64,000 bases of DNA from Sphingomonas caseinilytica. Its GTDB lineage: Bacteria > Pseudomonadota > Alphaproteobacteria > Sphingomonadales > Sphingomonadaceae. The stretch lies in the NCBI RefSeq assembly GCF_023516455.1, contig NZ_JAMGBA010000001.1:124001-188000 (forward strand), given 5' to 3'. The position numbers and the translations under genes are program-made. The notes under the pieces are model-generated. The model worked only from the letters and a program-made list of their open reading frames with translations. It had not been told where the DNA came from and ran no database searches. Positions 47,968 through 56,768 of this stretch are shown here, in pieces (position 1 is the stretch's first letter; the number at the start of each line of letters is the position of its first letter).

Positions 47968-49098
47968 TTGAAGGTCGCGGTCCTGAAGGAAGGCGCGGGG
48001 GAAACCCGGGTCGCCGCCATTCCCGAAACGGTGAAGAAGTTCGCCGGGCTCGGCGCAACGGTCGCCGTTGAGAAGGGCGCCGGCGAAGGCGCCACCATCT
48101 CCGACGCCGAGTATGAGGGCGCGGGAGCCGCGACCGGTTCCAGGGCCGACGTCCTGAAAGACGCCGATATCATCCTTTGCGTCAGCGGGCCTGATGCTTC
48201 GACGTTGAGCGGAGCCAAATCGGGTGCGCTACTCGTCGGCGCGCTGGATCCGGCAAAGCGGAGCGAGGCGATCGCCGACTACGCCAAGGCCGGGCTCGAG
48301 GCGCTGGCGATGGAATGGATGCCGCGCATCACGCGGGCCCAGTCGATGGACATCTTATCGTCGCAGTCGAACCTCGCCGGATACAAGGCGGTGGTAGACG
48401 CGGCATCGACTTATGGCCGCGCCTTTCCGATGATGATGACAGCCGCCGGGACGGTCAGTCCCGCGAAGGTCTTTGTGATGGGGGTCGGCGTTGCGGGCCT
48501 CCAGGCGATCGCCACCGCGAAACGGCTCGGTGCGCAAGTCAGCGCCACCGACGTCCGTTCGGCGACGAAGGAACAGATCCAGTCACTGGGTGCCAAACCG
48601 ATCTTCGTAGAAGGCGTTGCCGGCATCGAAGGCGAAGGGCAGGGCGGCTATGCCAGCGAAACCAGCCCCGAATATCAGGCGGCGCAGGCCGAACTTGTGT
48701 CCGGCCATATCGCCAAGCAGGATATCGTGATCACCACCGCGCTGATTCCGGGACGCCCCGCGCCGCGGCTGATCAGCGATGCCCAGCTGGCGACGATGCG
48801 GCCGGGCAGCGTCATTGTCGACCTGGCCGCCGAAGCGGGTGGCAATGTCGAAGGGTGCGTGGCCGGAGAAACGGTCGTGCGCCACGGCGTAGCGATTGTC
48901 GGCGCGGTTCAGCTGGCGCGGACGCTTGCCGCAGACTCTTCCGCACTATTCGCGCGAAACCTGGCCAACTTCCTGACTGCCTTCTGGGACAAGGAAAAGT
49001 CGGAAGTCGTCCTTCCTGACGATGATGAGATTGTGACCGGTATCCGCCTGACGCGCGGCGGCGCGGTGGTTCACGAGCGCCTCAAGACAGCGCAGTAA
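47968..49098 (+). CDS. pntAA: Proton-translocating NAD(P) transhydrogenase subunit alpha, part 1
   Basis: The 376-residue protein is the NAD(H)-binding part of the membrane transhydrogenase. It starts KVAVLKEGAGETRVAA and has RITRAQSMDILSSQSNLAGYKAV, the Rossmann motif GVGVAGLQAIATAKRLGA and TDVRSATKEQ, and ends about where the membrane part would begin in the fused E. coli PntA. The three-part form is usual in alphaproteobacteria. The start is TTG. Its normal partners pntAB and pntB are about 3 kb away on the same strand, beyond an opposing gene. Confidence 0.95.
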   Translation: MKVAVLKEGAGETRVAAIPETVKKFAGLGATVAVEKGAGEGATISDAEYEGAGAATGSRADVLKDADIILCVSGPDASTLSGAKSGALLVGALDPAKRSEAIADYAKAGLEALAMEWMPRITRAQSMDILSSQSNLAGYKAVVDAASTYGRAFPMMMTAAGTVSPAKVFVMGVGVAGLQAIATAKRLGAQVSATDVRSATKEQIQSLGAKPIFVEGVAGIEGEGQGGYASETSPEYQAAQAELVSGHIAKQDIVITTALIPGRPAPRLISDAQLATMRPGSVIVDLAAEAGGNVEGCVAGETVVRHGVAIVGAVQLARTLAADSSALFARNLANFLTAFWDKEKSEVVLPDDDEIVTGIRLTRGGAVVHERLKTAQ

Positions 49099-49186
49099 CG
49101 ATTAACCATTTCGAATCGGGCAAACAGGCTCTGCACCGTGCAGGGGCCGGTTACTTCCGTGCCTGAATGGACCATGCGCTTTGGCT

Positions 49187-49222
49187 GAAAAGAGAAAGGC
49201 GTCCCCGCAATGCGGAGACGCC
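49187..49222 (-). terminator. Rho-independent terminator of the small-ORF transcript
   Basis: Read on the minus strand, GGCGTC-T-CCGC pairs with GCGG-G-GACGCC around an ATT loop and is followed by TTTCTCTTTT. The U-rich side lies only on this strand, so it ends minus-strand transcription coming from the small ORF. It may also provide a weak stop for pntAA from the other side, without a U tract. Confidence 0.75.
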
Positions 49223-49226
49223 AAAA

Positions 49227-49293
49227 GACGATCCACGCCGAGCCGTAGATCGTCGAATTTTTGGCAGAATCCCGACCTTTCGGCCGGGGATTC
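49227..49293 (-). ncRNA. Structured RNA region: two hairpins after the small ORF
   Basis: Two hairpins precede the terminator on the minus strand. The first after the small ORF is a GAATCCC/GGGATTC stem with a GGCC-GAAA-GGTC tip (49267-49293), starting 2 bp after the stop codon. The second is a GACGATC/GATCGTC stem with an inner ACG/CGT pair (49227-49254), followed by TTTT. Three hairpins in 110 bp on the same strand suggest a selected RNA structure, a small RNA or a peptide-coding regulatory RNA. I know no family it fits. Confidence 0.5.
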
Positions 49294-49295
49294 AA

Positions 49296-49385
49296 TTAGC
49301 CGCTGCCGCCAGCGCCGCTCCAGCCATGGCCGAACAGCCAGCTCCAGAGGCCAAGACGGGTAGCACTCGCTTTCTTGTACTTCAT
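49296..49385 (-). CDS. 29-residue Trp/Gly-rich small protein
   Basis: The ORF encodes a basic start (MKYKKASATR), a hydrophobic centre with three Trp (14, 16 and 22) and two Leu-Phe pairs, and a Gly/Ser end (WSGAGGSG). AGGGGA stands 5-6 bp before the ATG, a strong ribosome site, and a series of hairpins ending in a terminator follows. It is too short for homology by eye, and I do not recognise it. It could be a membrane-active peptide, a leader peptide for regulation, or chance, although site, stop and terminator together speak against chance. It lies 215 bp after the CHASE2-EAL gene on the same strand. Confidence 0.5.
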   Translation of the reverse strand: MKYKKASATRLGLWSWLFGHGWSGAGGSG

Positions 49386-49600
49386 GATCGTCCCCTGTCG
49401 TCAAACGCGACTCACGCCGCCGACAAGGACATTAACCTTAATCGAAATGGTTAGCAACGAATTTACCAAGTTCTCCAGAAGCGGCCGCTAAGGGTCAAAG
49501 TAATGGATGAGTCAAACGGCACTCCCGCAGTAGAAACTGCGACCGTGTCTTGCGTTAACCTTTATTAACAGAAGGCTGAAAAGCTAAGCAGAAGAGTGCT
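49386..49600 (-). promoter_or_regulatory. Upstream region of the small ORF, with dyad
   Basis: The 215 bp between the small ORF and the CHASE2-EAL stop contain GTTAACCTTTATTAAC (49554-49569), a near-palindrome, and two GANTC sites. TTGACT is followed at about 17 bp by a weak CTTAGC on the minus strand, which could be a promoter. No terminator for the EAL gene was seen, so read-through into the small ORF is possible. Confidence 0.35.
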
Positions 49601-51889
49601 TTAAGCGGCGCGCTTTTTCCGTTCGCCATTCAAGCGCTTGGCAAGGTCGTTAAGACTGCTGGGCCGACCGACAATAAAGCCCTGGGCGACTTCGCACTTC
49701 ATCGCGATCAGCATGTCGAGGATCTCGCGATTTTCCACGCCTTCCGCGACGACTGTACGACCGAGCGAATGGGCCAGTGCAATGGTCGACTGGACCATCA
49801 CCAGGTCGCTGCGATGTTCGCGCATGGATTTGACGAAACTCTGGTCGATCTTGATTTCGCTCGCCGGCACCTTCTTCAGATAGTCGAGCGTCGACAGGCC
49901 GGTGCCATAGTCGTCGATCGATACCCGCACGCCCAGGTCCTTGAGACCGAACAGGGGGCTGGTATCCGCGCCGTTGGCAAGCGCTGCCGTTTCGGTCAGC
50001 TCAAGCGTCAGTCGGGCAGGGTCCAGCCCATGTTTGTCGAGGACGGCGCGCACGCGCGAAGGAAGCGATTTGTCGCCCAGCATTCGGGCCGACAGATTCA
50101 CGGCCATGTCGAACGGCCCATGTTCCTTGTTGATGCGCGCGGCTGCTTCGACCGCCTTGTCCAGCACGAACATGGTCAGCTTTTCGATGCGATCGTTCTG
50201 CTCGGCGGCGGCCACGAATTCGACCGGGCTGATCGGGCCCTTTTCCGGATGGGTCCAGCGCGCAAGCGCCTCGGCTCCGCGGATTCGATGGCTCCGGAGA
50301 TCCAGCTGCGGCTGGTAAGCGACCCAAACCTGTCCATTGTCGATCGCATCGTCGAGCTGGCTGAGCAACGACAAGCGCCAATCGGCATCCTTCAAGCGCT
50401 CAGGATCGTGATACTTCCACCGAAGGCCTTCATTCGTGGCCTCGTCGGCGGCGACCAGCGCACTGTTCAAACGGTTGCTGAGCGAGCGACCGCTTCCGAT
50501 CTCGACGCCGAAGGTGATCGCGATGTCGAGCGGCCGGCCGTCGATCTTCGCCGGACTGCGGAAGAGAGCAGCGAGCGCTTCGACATGGTGACCGATCGCG
50601 GTGCCGGGGGGAACGGTCCAGGCGAAGATGCCTTCGTCGCCCTGATAGACAGTCGCGACTTCCGAACCGACCTTGAGGCGAGCTGCCACCTGTTCGACGA
50701 GGTTGCGCTCGTTGGCCTGGGTGAGCGTCGATACGATCTGCGCATAGTTGACGACGCGCGCGACGATGAGCGGACGATCGCGCTCCGTGCTCGCGCGCCG
50801 AAGTGCATTGAGGTTCGGCAGTCCGCTGATGGCGTTGGTAAGGCCGCGGCGCTTGGCGTTCCGCAGCAGCAAGCCAATGCCAACCCAACTGACGACGAAC
50901 AGGCCGGGCGTTACGTCCGCGAATATCTGCGAGCGTTCAAGAAGTGCCGGGAGCAGGAGCAGAGCCGCCATACCGGAAACAAGCGCCACAATCTGCTGTC
51001 GACCGCTGCGCTTGATCGTCAAGCATACCAAAGCCGTGGCGAGGAGGAAGGCCGGGATCCAGCCAAGATCGATTGGCTTACCCGCTTTCAGCGTCTCTGC
51101 ACCGATGATGTGAATGTAGACGCCGCTCATCTTGCCCCAGCCGGGCAGCATGAACTGGTCGCCCAACCGCTCGGCGGCCAGGCCGACGACTACGGTCTTT
51201 CCACGAAGCGCTTCGCGATGGCGGCCGGCAATGACGTCCGCTGCGCTAAACGTCTTGATGGAAGCCGGGTCGAACGCATAGTTGACGCGGAATTCCTCGC
51301 TTCGTCCGGAATAGCGTTGGGCCAACACCGTCGCGAGTGACGGGATGACCGAATTTCCGCGCTCGGTACCGAGCGGCAGCATCCAGCCTTCGTTCGCATA
51401 ATTATACTGCAGGGCGATCGCGCCGACCCCTGTATGCTCCCGGAATTCGGGCAGCGGCTGCACGTCTTCGTAGACGCCTTGCTGCGCACCGGCACGGGGA
51501 AGATAGGCGAGGGTCACATTGCTGCTGCGCGCAAAGGAGGCTGCAAGCAGCCGGTCCTGCGCCGGATCCGACCGATCCGGGAACATGATGTCGTGAACCT
51601 GCTGCTTCGGCCTTGCCGCATCGATCGCATCGACCAGATCGGCATAGCGGCCGCGCGGCCATGGCCAGCGACCGACCTCCCGCAGCGACTTTTCGTCGAT
51701 TCCGACCATGACGATTTCGCCGCTGGCGGGGCGTTCGTTCAGATGATTACGGACGGCCCGCAGCCGGTCCTCGGGATATTCGCCCGCGCGTACGAGCGCA
51801 AAAAGCAGGCCAAGGACGATCGCCCAGCCAAGCAGCCTGGTCGGCCTACTTTCCTTTCGCTCTCGGTCCTTGCGGCGCAACCAGCGCAT
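49601..51889 (-). CDS. CHASE2 sensor with degenerate GGDEF and intact EAL domain
   Basis: The 762-residue protein has an N-terminal membrane helix (about 19-36), an extracytoplasmic CHASE2 domain (GEIVMVGIDEKSLREVGRWPWPR...VVVGLAAERLGDQF) to about 265, three more helices to about 350, a GGDEF-like domain whose signature reads QGDEG, and a C-terminal EAL domain. The EAL residues are present (EALARW, NLSARM, ELTETA, IDDYGTGLSTL, EIKIDQSF, AEGVEN, AQGF), so it should degrade c-di-GMP when its sensor responds. It lies opposite to, and between, pntAA and pntAB-pntB. Confidence 0.9.
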   Translation of the reverse strand: MRWLRRKDRERKESRPTRLLGWAIVLGLLFALVRAGEYPEDRLRAVRNHLNERPASGEIVMVGIDEKSLREVGRWPWPRGRYADLVDAIDAARPKQQVHDIMFPDRSDPAQDRLLAASFARSSNVTLAYLPRAGAQQGVYEDVQPLPEFREHTGVGAIALQYNYANEGWMLPLGTERGNSVIPSLATVLAQRYSGRSEEFRVNYAFDPASIKTFSAADVIAGRHREALRGKTVVVGLAAERLGDQFMLPGWGKMSGVYIHIIGAETLKAGKPIDLGWIPAFLLATALVCLTIKRSGRQQIVALVSGMAALLLLPALLERSQIFADVTPGLFVVSWVGIGLLLRNAKRRGLTNAISGLPNLNALRRASTERDRPLIVARVVNYAQIVSTLTQANERNLVEQVAARLKVGSEVATVYQGDEGIFAWTVPPGTAIGHHVEALAALFRSPAKIDGRPLDIAITFGVEIGSGRSLSNRLNSALVAADEATNEGLRWKYHDPERLKDADWRLSLLSQLDDAIDNGQVWVAYQPQLDLRSHRIRGAEALARWTHPEKGPISPVEFVAAAEQNDRIEKLTMFVLDKAVEAAARINKEHGPFDMAVNLSARMLGDKSLPSRVRAVLDKHGLDPARLTLELTETAALANGADTSPLFGLKDLGVRVSIDDYGTGLSTLDYLKKVPASEIKIDQSFVKSMREHRSDLVMVQSTIALAHSLGRTVVAEGVENREILDMLIAMKCEVAQGFIVGRPSSLNDLAKRLNGERKKRAA

Positions 51890-52057
51890 CGGCGCTTGTT
51901 CCCTTCCTGCTTCGTTAACTGCTTCACCAGAAAGAGGTTAACAAATGGGAAACCGCGCTAAATTTAATGGTATGGCGAAAGCGGAAATATTCGCGCCTCG
52001 ACATCCATCGCCGGGCTTGCCACAAGTTCAGTCAGAACAGTGCAGGGGAGGTGCCCG
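51890..52057. promoter_or_regulatory. Divergent region between CHASE2-EAL gene and pntAB
   Basis: These 168 bp hold GTTAACTG and GGTTAAC (51915-51942) 19 bp apart, and an AT-rich centre. Promoters for both directions are expected here, and pntAB-pntB, now cut off from pntAA, must have one of its own. I could not fix a -35/-10 pair. GGGGAG at 52045 supports the TTG start of pntAB. Confidence 0.45.
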
Positions 52058-52339
52058 TTGGACTTTATTTCGATCCTGTCGATCTTCGTCCTGGCCTGCT
52101 TCGTCGGATATTATGTCGTCTGGTCGGTGACGCCGGCACTCCACACGCCATTGATGAGCGTGACCAACGCCATTTCTTCCGTGATCGTCGTAGGCGCGCT
52201 GATCGCGGCGGCCTCATCGGGCAGTGTCCAATCCAAATGGCTTGGGTTGATCGGCGTCGCGCTGGCGTCGGTTAACATTTTCGGCGGCTTCGCGGTCACC
52301 TACCGAATGCTCGCCATGTACAAGAAGAAGGAGCGCTGA
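52058..52339 (+). CDS. pntAB: NAD(P) transhydrogenase subunit alpha, part 2
   Basis: The 93-residue membrane protein has three hydrophobic segments and matches the small alpha-2 subunit: [21 protein letters not shown], the core [25 protein letters not shown] with the conserved His and Asn, and [19 protein letters not shown]. The start is set at TTG (52058), which has GGGGAG 7 bp upstream. An upstream frame would add six residues. pntB follows 3 bp later. Confidence 0.94.
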   Translation: MDFISILSIFVLACFVGYYVVWSVTPALHTPLMSVTNAISSVIVVGALIAAASSGSVQSKWLGLIGVALASVNIFGGFAVTYRMLAMYKKKER

Positions 52340-52342
52340 TCG

Positions 52343-53773
52343 ATGAGCGCTCCTGAAGTTCATACCGACGTGATCCACGTCATCCCGAGCTGGGTTCTCA
52401 TTGCCTATCTGATCTCCGGCGTCTGTTTCATCCTGGCGCTTCGCGGCCTGTCGAGCCCCGACAGCAGTCGTCGCGGCAACATCATCGGCATGATCGGGAT
52501 GACGATAGCGGTCGTAACGACCCTTGCGACGCACGAAATCGCGACTTTGTGGGAGATTGCCGCCGCTATCCTCATCGGCGGGGGAATTGGCCTTGTGACT
52601 GCCCGGCGGATCCAGATGACGGCAATGCCGCAATTGGTCGCGGCATTTCACTCGTTGGTCGGCATGGCGGCCGTCCTGGTCGGGGCCGCGGCGTTCCTCA
52701 ATCCATCCGCATTCGGAATTGTCGATGGCTCGGGCGCGATATTGGGCGTCAGCCGCATCGAGATGGGATTGGGCGTCGCCATCGGCGCCATCACCTTCTC
52801 AGGCTCGGTAATCGCGTTCCTGAAGCTCAACGGGAACATGAGCGGCAAGCCGATCCTCCTGCCCGCCCGGCACTGGATCAACCTGGCCGTCGGACTTGCG
52901 ATCTTCTTCTTCATCTATGGCTTCTGGCATTCCCAATCGCCGATCGACTTCTGGACCTTGACCGCGCTGGCATTCGTGATCGGCTTCCTGCTGATCATCC
53001 CCATCGGCGGCGCCGACATGCCTGTCGTGATCTCGATGCTCAACAGCTATTCCGGCTGGGCCGCGGCCGCGATGGGCTTCACGCTGCACAACACCGCGAT
53101 GATCATCACTGGCGCACTGGTCGGCTCGTCGGGCGCGATCCTTAGCTACATCATGTGCAAGGCCATGAACCGCAGCTTCATTTCGGTCATTGCCGGCGGA
53201 TTCGGCGCCGTCGAGGCGGCGGGTAGCGCCGCTGCAATCGACCGGCCCTATAAGCGCGGCTCGGCCGAAGACGCTGCCTTCCTCATGAAGCAGTCCGACA
53301 AGGTCATTGTCGTGCCCGGCTATGGCATGGCCGTCGCCCAGGCGCAGCATGTGCTGAGGGAAATGGGAGACCTCCTCAAAAAAGAGGGGGTGGAGGTCAA
53401 GTATGCGATCCACCCGGTCGCGGGCCGCATGCCGGGCCATATGAACGTGCTGCTCGCCGAGGCGAACGTTCCCTATGACGAGGTGTTCGAACTGGAGGAC
53501 ATCAACAGCGAATTCGCGCAGGCGGATGTCGCCTTTGTCATCGGCGCCAATGACGTCACCAACCCGGCCGCCAAGACCGACAAGAGTTCGCCGATTTACG
53601 GGATGCCCGTCCTCGACGTCGAAAAGGCGCGGACGGTGCTGTTCGTCAAGCGGTCGATGGGGGGCGTCGGCTATGCCGGCGTCGATAACGAGCTCTTCTA
53701 TCGCGACAATACGATGATGCTGCTCGCCGACGCCAAGAAGATGGTGGAAGAGATTGTAAAGGCGCTCGGGTAG
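52343..53773 (+). CDS. pntB: NAD(P) transhydrogenase subunit beta
   Basis: The 476-residue protein has about nine hydrophobic segments in its first 290 residues and a cytoplasmic NADP(H)-binding domain: VIVVPGYGMAVAQAQH, HPVAGRMPGHMNVLLAEANVPYDEVFELEDIN, and the C-terminal VIGANDVTNPAA and KRSMGGVGYAGVDN segments. It completes the proton-pumping transhydrogenase that makes NADPH from NADH. It follows pntAB at 3 bp. Confidence 0.96.
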   Translation: MSAPEVHTDVIHVIPSWVLIAYLISGVCFILALRGLSSPDSSRRGNIIGMIGMTIAVVTTLATHEIATLWEIAAAILIGGGIGLVTARRIQMTAMPQLVAAFHSLVGMAAVLVGAAAFLNPSAFGIVDGSGAILGVSRIEMGLGVAIGAITFSGSVIAFLKLNGNMSGKPILLPARHWINLAVGLAIFFFIYGFWHSQSPIDFWTLTALAFVIGFLLIIPIGGADMPVVISMLNSYSGWAAAAMGFTLHNTAMIITGALVGSSGAILSYIMCKAMNRSFISVIAGGFGAVEAAGSAAAIDRPYKRGSAEDAAFLMKQSDKVIVVPGYGMAVAQAQHVLREMGDLLKKEGVEVKYAIHPVAGRMPGHMNVLLAEANVPYDEVFELEDINSEFAQADVAFVIGANDVTNPAAKTDKSSPIYGMPVLDVEKARTVLFVKRSMGGVGYAGVDNELFYRDNTMMLLADAKKMVEEIVKALG

Positions 53774-53852
53774 CGGCCGTTAACCTGCAGTAACGTGACG
53801 TTCGCCTGCACGTCTCTGGCGCGTCGGCATAGGCGTGGCCGAACCTTCCGCC

Positions 53853-54632
53853 ATGCTGCGCTCGGTCTCCATCATCACCTTCGTCCTTGGTTTCGCCTTA
53901 TTGGCAGGTCCGGCAGGCGCTGAGCCCGCGGATATCAAGGCCGCAGTCGCGGATGCCGACCGGCCAGAGAAGACCAAACTGATCGACATGGTGCGAAAGC
54001 CGGTCGAAGTCCTCCAGTTCCTGGGACTTCAGCGGGGCGGTCATGCGCTCGACCTGTTCGGTAGCGGCTCCTACTACGGCCGGATCATGGCGCGGGCCGT
54101 CGGACCGGAAGGTTCGGTGGACGCTTGGGAGGCGGCCAATTTCTCGAGCCCCAAATCGCGCAAGAGCTGGAACGAGATCGAAGCCACCTATCCGAACATG
54201 AAGCTTCTCGTCAGTCCGGCGAACAGGATCCAACTGTCGGAAAACAAATATGATTTCGTGATGTTCAACCTGAACTATCACGACCTTTATTGGGAAAGCA
54301 CCAAGTTCAACTTTCCCCGCATGGACCCCAAGCCGTTCGTCCGGACAGTCTTCAACGCGATGAAGCCGGGAGCAGTGATCGGTGTGATCGATCATGTGGC
54401 GAATCCCGGCGGGGATGTTCGAAAGGTCGCCCAGGACCTGCACCGTATCGATCCTGCGCGGGTGAAAGCCGATTTCGAGGCGGCAGGATTTGTGTTGGAG
54501 GCGGAATCTCCCGTCCTTCGCAACCCGGCCGACGATCACAGCAAGAATGTGTTCGACGAAGCCATCCGGTTTCGGACCGACCAGCTCATCTATCGCTTCC
54601 GGAAGCCGGCGAACGTCAGTTCCAAGCCCTAA
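53853..54632 (+). CDS. Exported methyltransferase-fold protein
   Basis: The protein of about 259 residues begins with a signal peptide (MLRSVSIITFVLGFALLAGPAGA) and continues with a class I SAM-methyltransferase fold: LDLFGSGSYYGRIMARAVGPEGSVDAWE, then FVMFNLNYHDLYW, AMKPGAVIGVIDHVANPGG and EAAGFVLEAESPVLRNPADDHSKNVFDE. It looks like COG4798-type 'predicted methyltransferases', many of which have signal peptides. SAM is normally cytoplasmic, so either the reaction is different or a SAM source outside is needed. A GTG 18 bp upstream would give a longer leader. Confidence 0.82.
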   Translation: MLRSVSIITFVLGFALLAGPAGAEPADIKAAVADADRPEKTKLIDMVRKPVEVLQFLGLQRGGHALDLFGSGSYYGRIMARAVGPEGSVDAWEAANFSSPKSRKSWNEIEATYPNMKLLVSPANRIQLSENKYDFVMFNLNYHDLYWESTKFNFPRMDPKPFVRTVFNAMKPGAVIGVIDHVANPGGDVRKVAQDLHRIDPARVKADFEAAGFVLEAESPVLRNPADDHSKNVFDEAIRFRTDQLIYRFRKPANVSSKP

Positions 54633-54725
54633 GCCGTGCGTGGCGGGGAGCACAGCCGCCTAATTGAATTGCCAATTCTGGTACGGTGACCTAGCCTGCA
54701 ACCAGCAGTTCGCAGGGGGATGGCG

Positions 54726-56222
54726 ATGACTGTAACCAGAATTATCGTAGCGCTGACGCTGATGGGTGCCCCGGTTCCGGCCTTGGCGCAGCACGAAGGA
54801 CATGGCGGGGCGGAAGCACAGGCTGTGCCCAGTGGCCAGAATCCGTATGCGCGCGGCCTCTACCTGCTTCACAACTTCGAATATCCTACCGCTGCGGCGG
54901 CATTTCGTGATGCGCAGAAAGCCGATCCCGCCAACGTCATGGCCTATTGGGGCGAGGCGATGACCCACAACCACCCGCTATGGGCTGAGCAGGACACCGC
55001 TGCCGCGCGTGCCGTGCTGGCGCGGCTGGGCCCGGACCCCGCGGCCCGACGCACCAAGGCGCGATCGGCGCGCGAAGCGGCATGGCTGGACGCCGTCGAG
55101 GCCCTGTATGGGACCGGCAGCAAGATCGAACGCGACGTCGCCTATCATGAGCGGATGCGGGCCTTGTTCGAAGCCGACCGTTCGGACATCGACGCGCGGA
55201 CATTTTACGCGCTGGCCACGCTGGGCCTGGCGAGCCAGGGCCGCGACACGGCGCTTTACATGAAGTCGGCTGCGCTGCTCGAAGAGGCCCTACCGGCGCA
55301 CCCCGACCATCCGGGCCTGCTCCATTATATGATCCACAGCTATGACGATCCGGCGCATGCGCCCTTGGGCGAGCGCGCAGCGGCACGTTATGCACTCGTC
55401 GCGCCGGATGCCGGTCATGCCCAGCATATGATTTCCCACATCTATCTCGCGCTTGGCCGTTGGGATGCGGTGGAACGCGCCAATGTGACGGCCGCCAAGC
55501 TGGTCAACGAGCAGCGTGCCGCAGCCGGCAGGCCGCCGACCAGCTGCGGCCACTACAATGAATGGCTGGCATATTCGCTCGACCAGCAAGGGAAGGACAG
55601 TCGCCCATTGGTCGATGCCTGCCGGGCCGAGGCGCTGGCCGCGGCGGCCAAGGGCGAGGACAAGTCGGTTCTTGGCGCCGTCAGAAATCCCTTCAACAAT
55701 TGGGCGAATATCGCGGTTCGGCACGGTGTCGACACCGGCAACTGGCCACCTGCGGACGCGGTTTCGGCTGGGGATCGGGCCCTGTGGGGCCGCTTCTCGC
55801 TGGCTTATGGGCGGGTGCTCGGCTCACGCAACGATGCTGCGGCTGCCGGTGCCGCCCTGGCCGAAATGAAGAGCTACCGAGGCGAAATAGCCGCTGCCTT
55901 GCCGGTCGAATCTCCAGACGACCATGAGTCCGGCGCATGGCTGGATCGCGCGGTCGCACAAGGCGAAGCGGTCGTCGCTCTTGCACGCGGTGAGTATGAT
56001 CTGGGTGTTGAGCTATTGCAGGCGGCAGCCAATGCCGAGGCCGCCCTGCCTGTGCCATTCGGTCCGCCGGCACTTGCCAAGCCAAGCGCGGAATTGCTCG
56101 GCGATGAGCTTTTGGCGAAGGGCCGCAAGGCGGATGCTGCGGTTGCCTATCGGCAGGCGCTGGCAGCGGCGCCGAACCGGCGGCGTTCGGTCGACGGACT
56201 GAAGGCGGCCGCGGCGCCCTAG
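54726..56222 (+). CDS. Exported His-rich TPR-like protein
   Basis: The 498-residue protein has a signal peptide (cut near ALAQ) and a short His/Gly start of the mature chain (HEGHGG). It has helical-repeat features from ARGLYLLHNFEYPTAAAAFRDAQKADP onward, typical of tetratricopeptide repeats, and His-dense stretches HPDHPGLLHYMIHSYDD, HAQHMISHIYLALG and CGHYNEWL. It should be periplasmic. Function unknown; metal or heme binding through these His residues is a guess. The ATG at 54726 has GGGG at proper distance; an ATG 6 bp upstream is too close to it. Confidence 0.75.
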   Translation: MTVTRIIVALTLMGAPVPALAQHEGHGGAEAQAVPSGQNPYARGLYLLHNFEYPTAAAAFRDAQKADPANVMAYWGEAMTHNHPLWAEQDTAAARAVLARLGPDPAARRTKARSAREAAWLDAVEALYGTGSKIERDVAYHERMRALFEADRSDIDARTFYALATLGLASQGRDTALYMKSAALLEEALPAHPDHPGLLHYMIHSYDDPAHAPLGERAAARYALVAPDAGHAQHMISHIYLALGRWDAVERANVTAAKLVNEQRAAAGRPPTSCGHYNEWLAYSLDQQGKDSRPLVDACRAEALAAAAKGEDKSVLGAVRNPFNNWANIAVRHGVDTGNWPPADAVSAGDRALWGRFSLAYGRVLGSRNDAAAAGAALAEMKSYRGEIAAALPVESPDDHESGAWLDRAVAQGEAVVALARGEYDLGVELLQAAANAEAALPVPFGPPALAKPSAELLGDELLAKGRKADAAVAYRQALAAAPNRRRSVDGLKAAAAP

Positions 56223-56623
56223 GCCGCGTGCTCTTCGCTGGTGATTAGTTCGGGATTGCTGATCATCAGCGCGGCGGGCAGCGCGAAGGCGAGTACCGTG
56301 TAGGCAATGCGCAAGGCATTCGGTGCGTCCAATATCCACAGCGGCGCGACGGCTGCAGTCGCCAAAAGCAGCAGCATCACGAAAGCCCGAGCTTCCACCG
56401 CCTCATTCTCGATCGCGTCGATCTTGCTACGATCCTCAAGCAGGTTGCCGAGGTGGCGGATGATGCGGCTGGCGGTGCTGGTGCAGACACCAGGGATGAA
56501 GGCGTGGAGGATGGCCGCGAAGCCTGCCGCCATGGCCAGAAGCCCAAAGGTCGTGGCAAAGCGGAAATGCTGCCAATAGCCTTCGCCGGCACTTCGAAGA
56601 TGGGCTCTCGATTGACCAATCAT
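56219..56623 (-). CDS. Small membrane protein of unknown function (DUF6356-like)
   Basis: The 134-residue protein has a polar start with HLRSAGEGYWQHFRFATTFGLL, a helix, an AILHAFIPGVCTSTAS turn, a charged middle part (DRSKIDAIENEAVEAR), and two further helices. This pattern resembles conserved alphaproteobacterial proteins filed as DUF6356, recognised from memory and not checked. The 27-bp longer start adds a basic leader. It ends convergently with the TPR gene, overlapping by 4 bp. Confidence 0.65.
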   Translation of the reverse strand: MIGQSRAHLRSAGEGYWQHFRFATTFGLLAMAAGFAAILHAFIPGVCTSTASRIIRHLGNLLEDRSKIDAIENEAVEARAFVMLLLLATAAVAPLWILDAPNALRIAYTVLAFALPAALMISNPELITSEEHAA

Positions 56624-56768
56624 GGCGCGTCCCCAGCCGTGAAGCCGCAACGCCGCCAGAAGTGCCGGAAACTGTCAATCTCCGCGCGGCTGGTTGGCGG
56701 CAGGCGCATTGCCGGGTGCGCCGAGTTGATCTCTGGCTTCAGGCGAAGGCTGCTCCTACATCAGCAAT

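Noticed and set aside
49103-49110. TTAACCAT, like a CtrA half-site, after pntAA; similar TTAACC before apaG and at 49554
   Set aside because: The sites lack the TTAA-N7-TTAA spacing (the 49554 pair has six bases), are not placed before the genes one would expect, and short AT motifs arise by chance.
49769-51340. Long open frame of 523 codons on the plus strand
   Set aside because: It is antisense to the CHASE2-EAL gene, whose domains are clear; the frame shows no signature.
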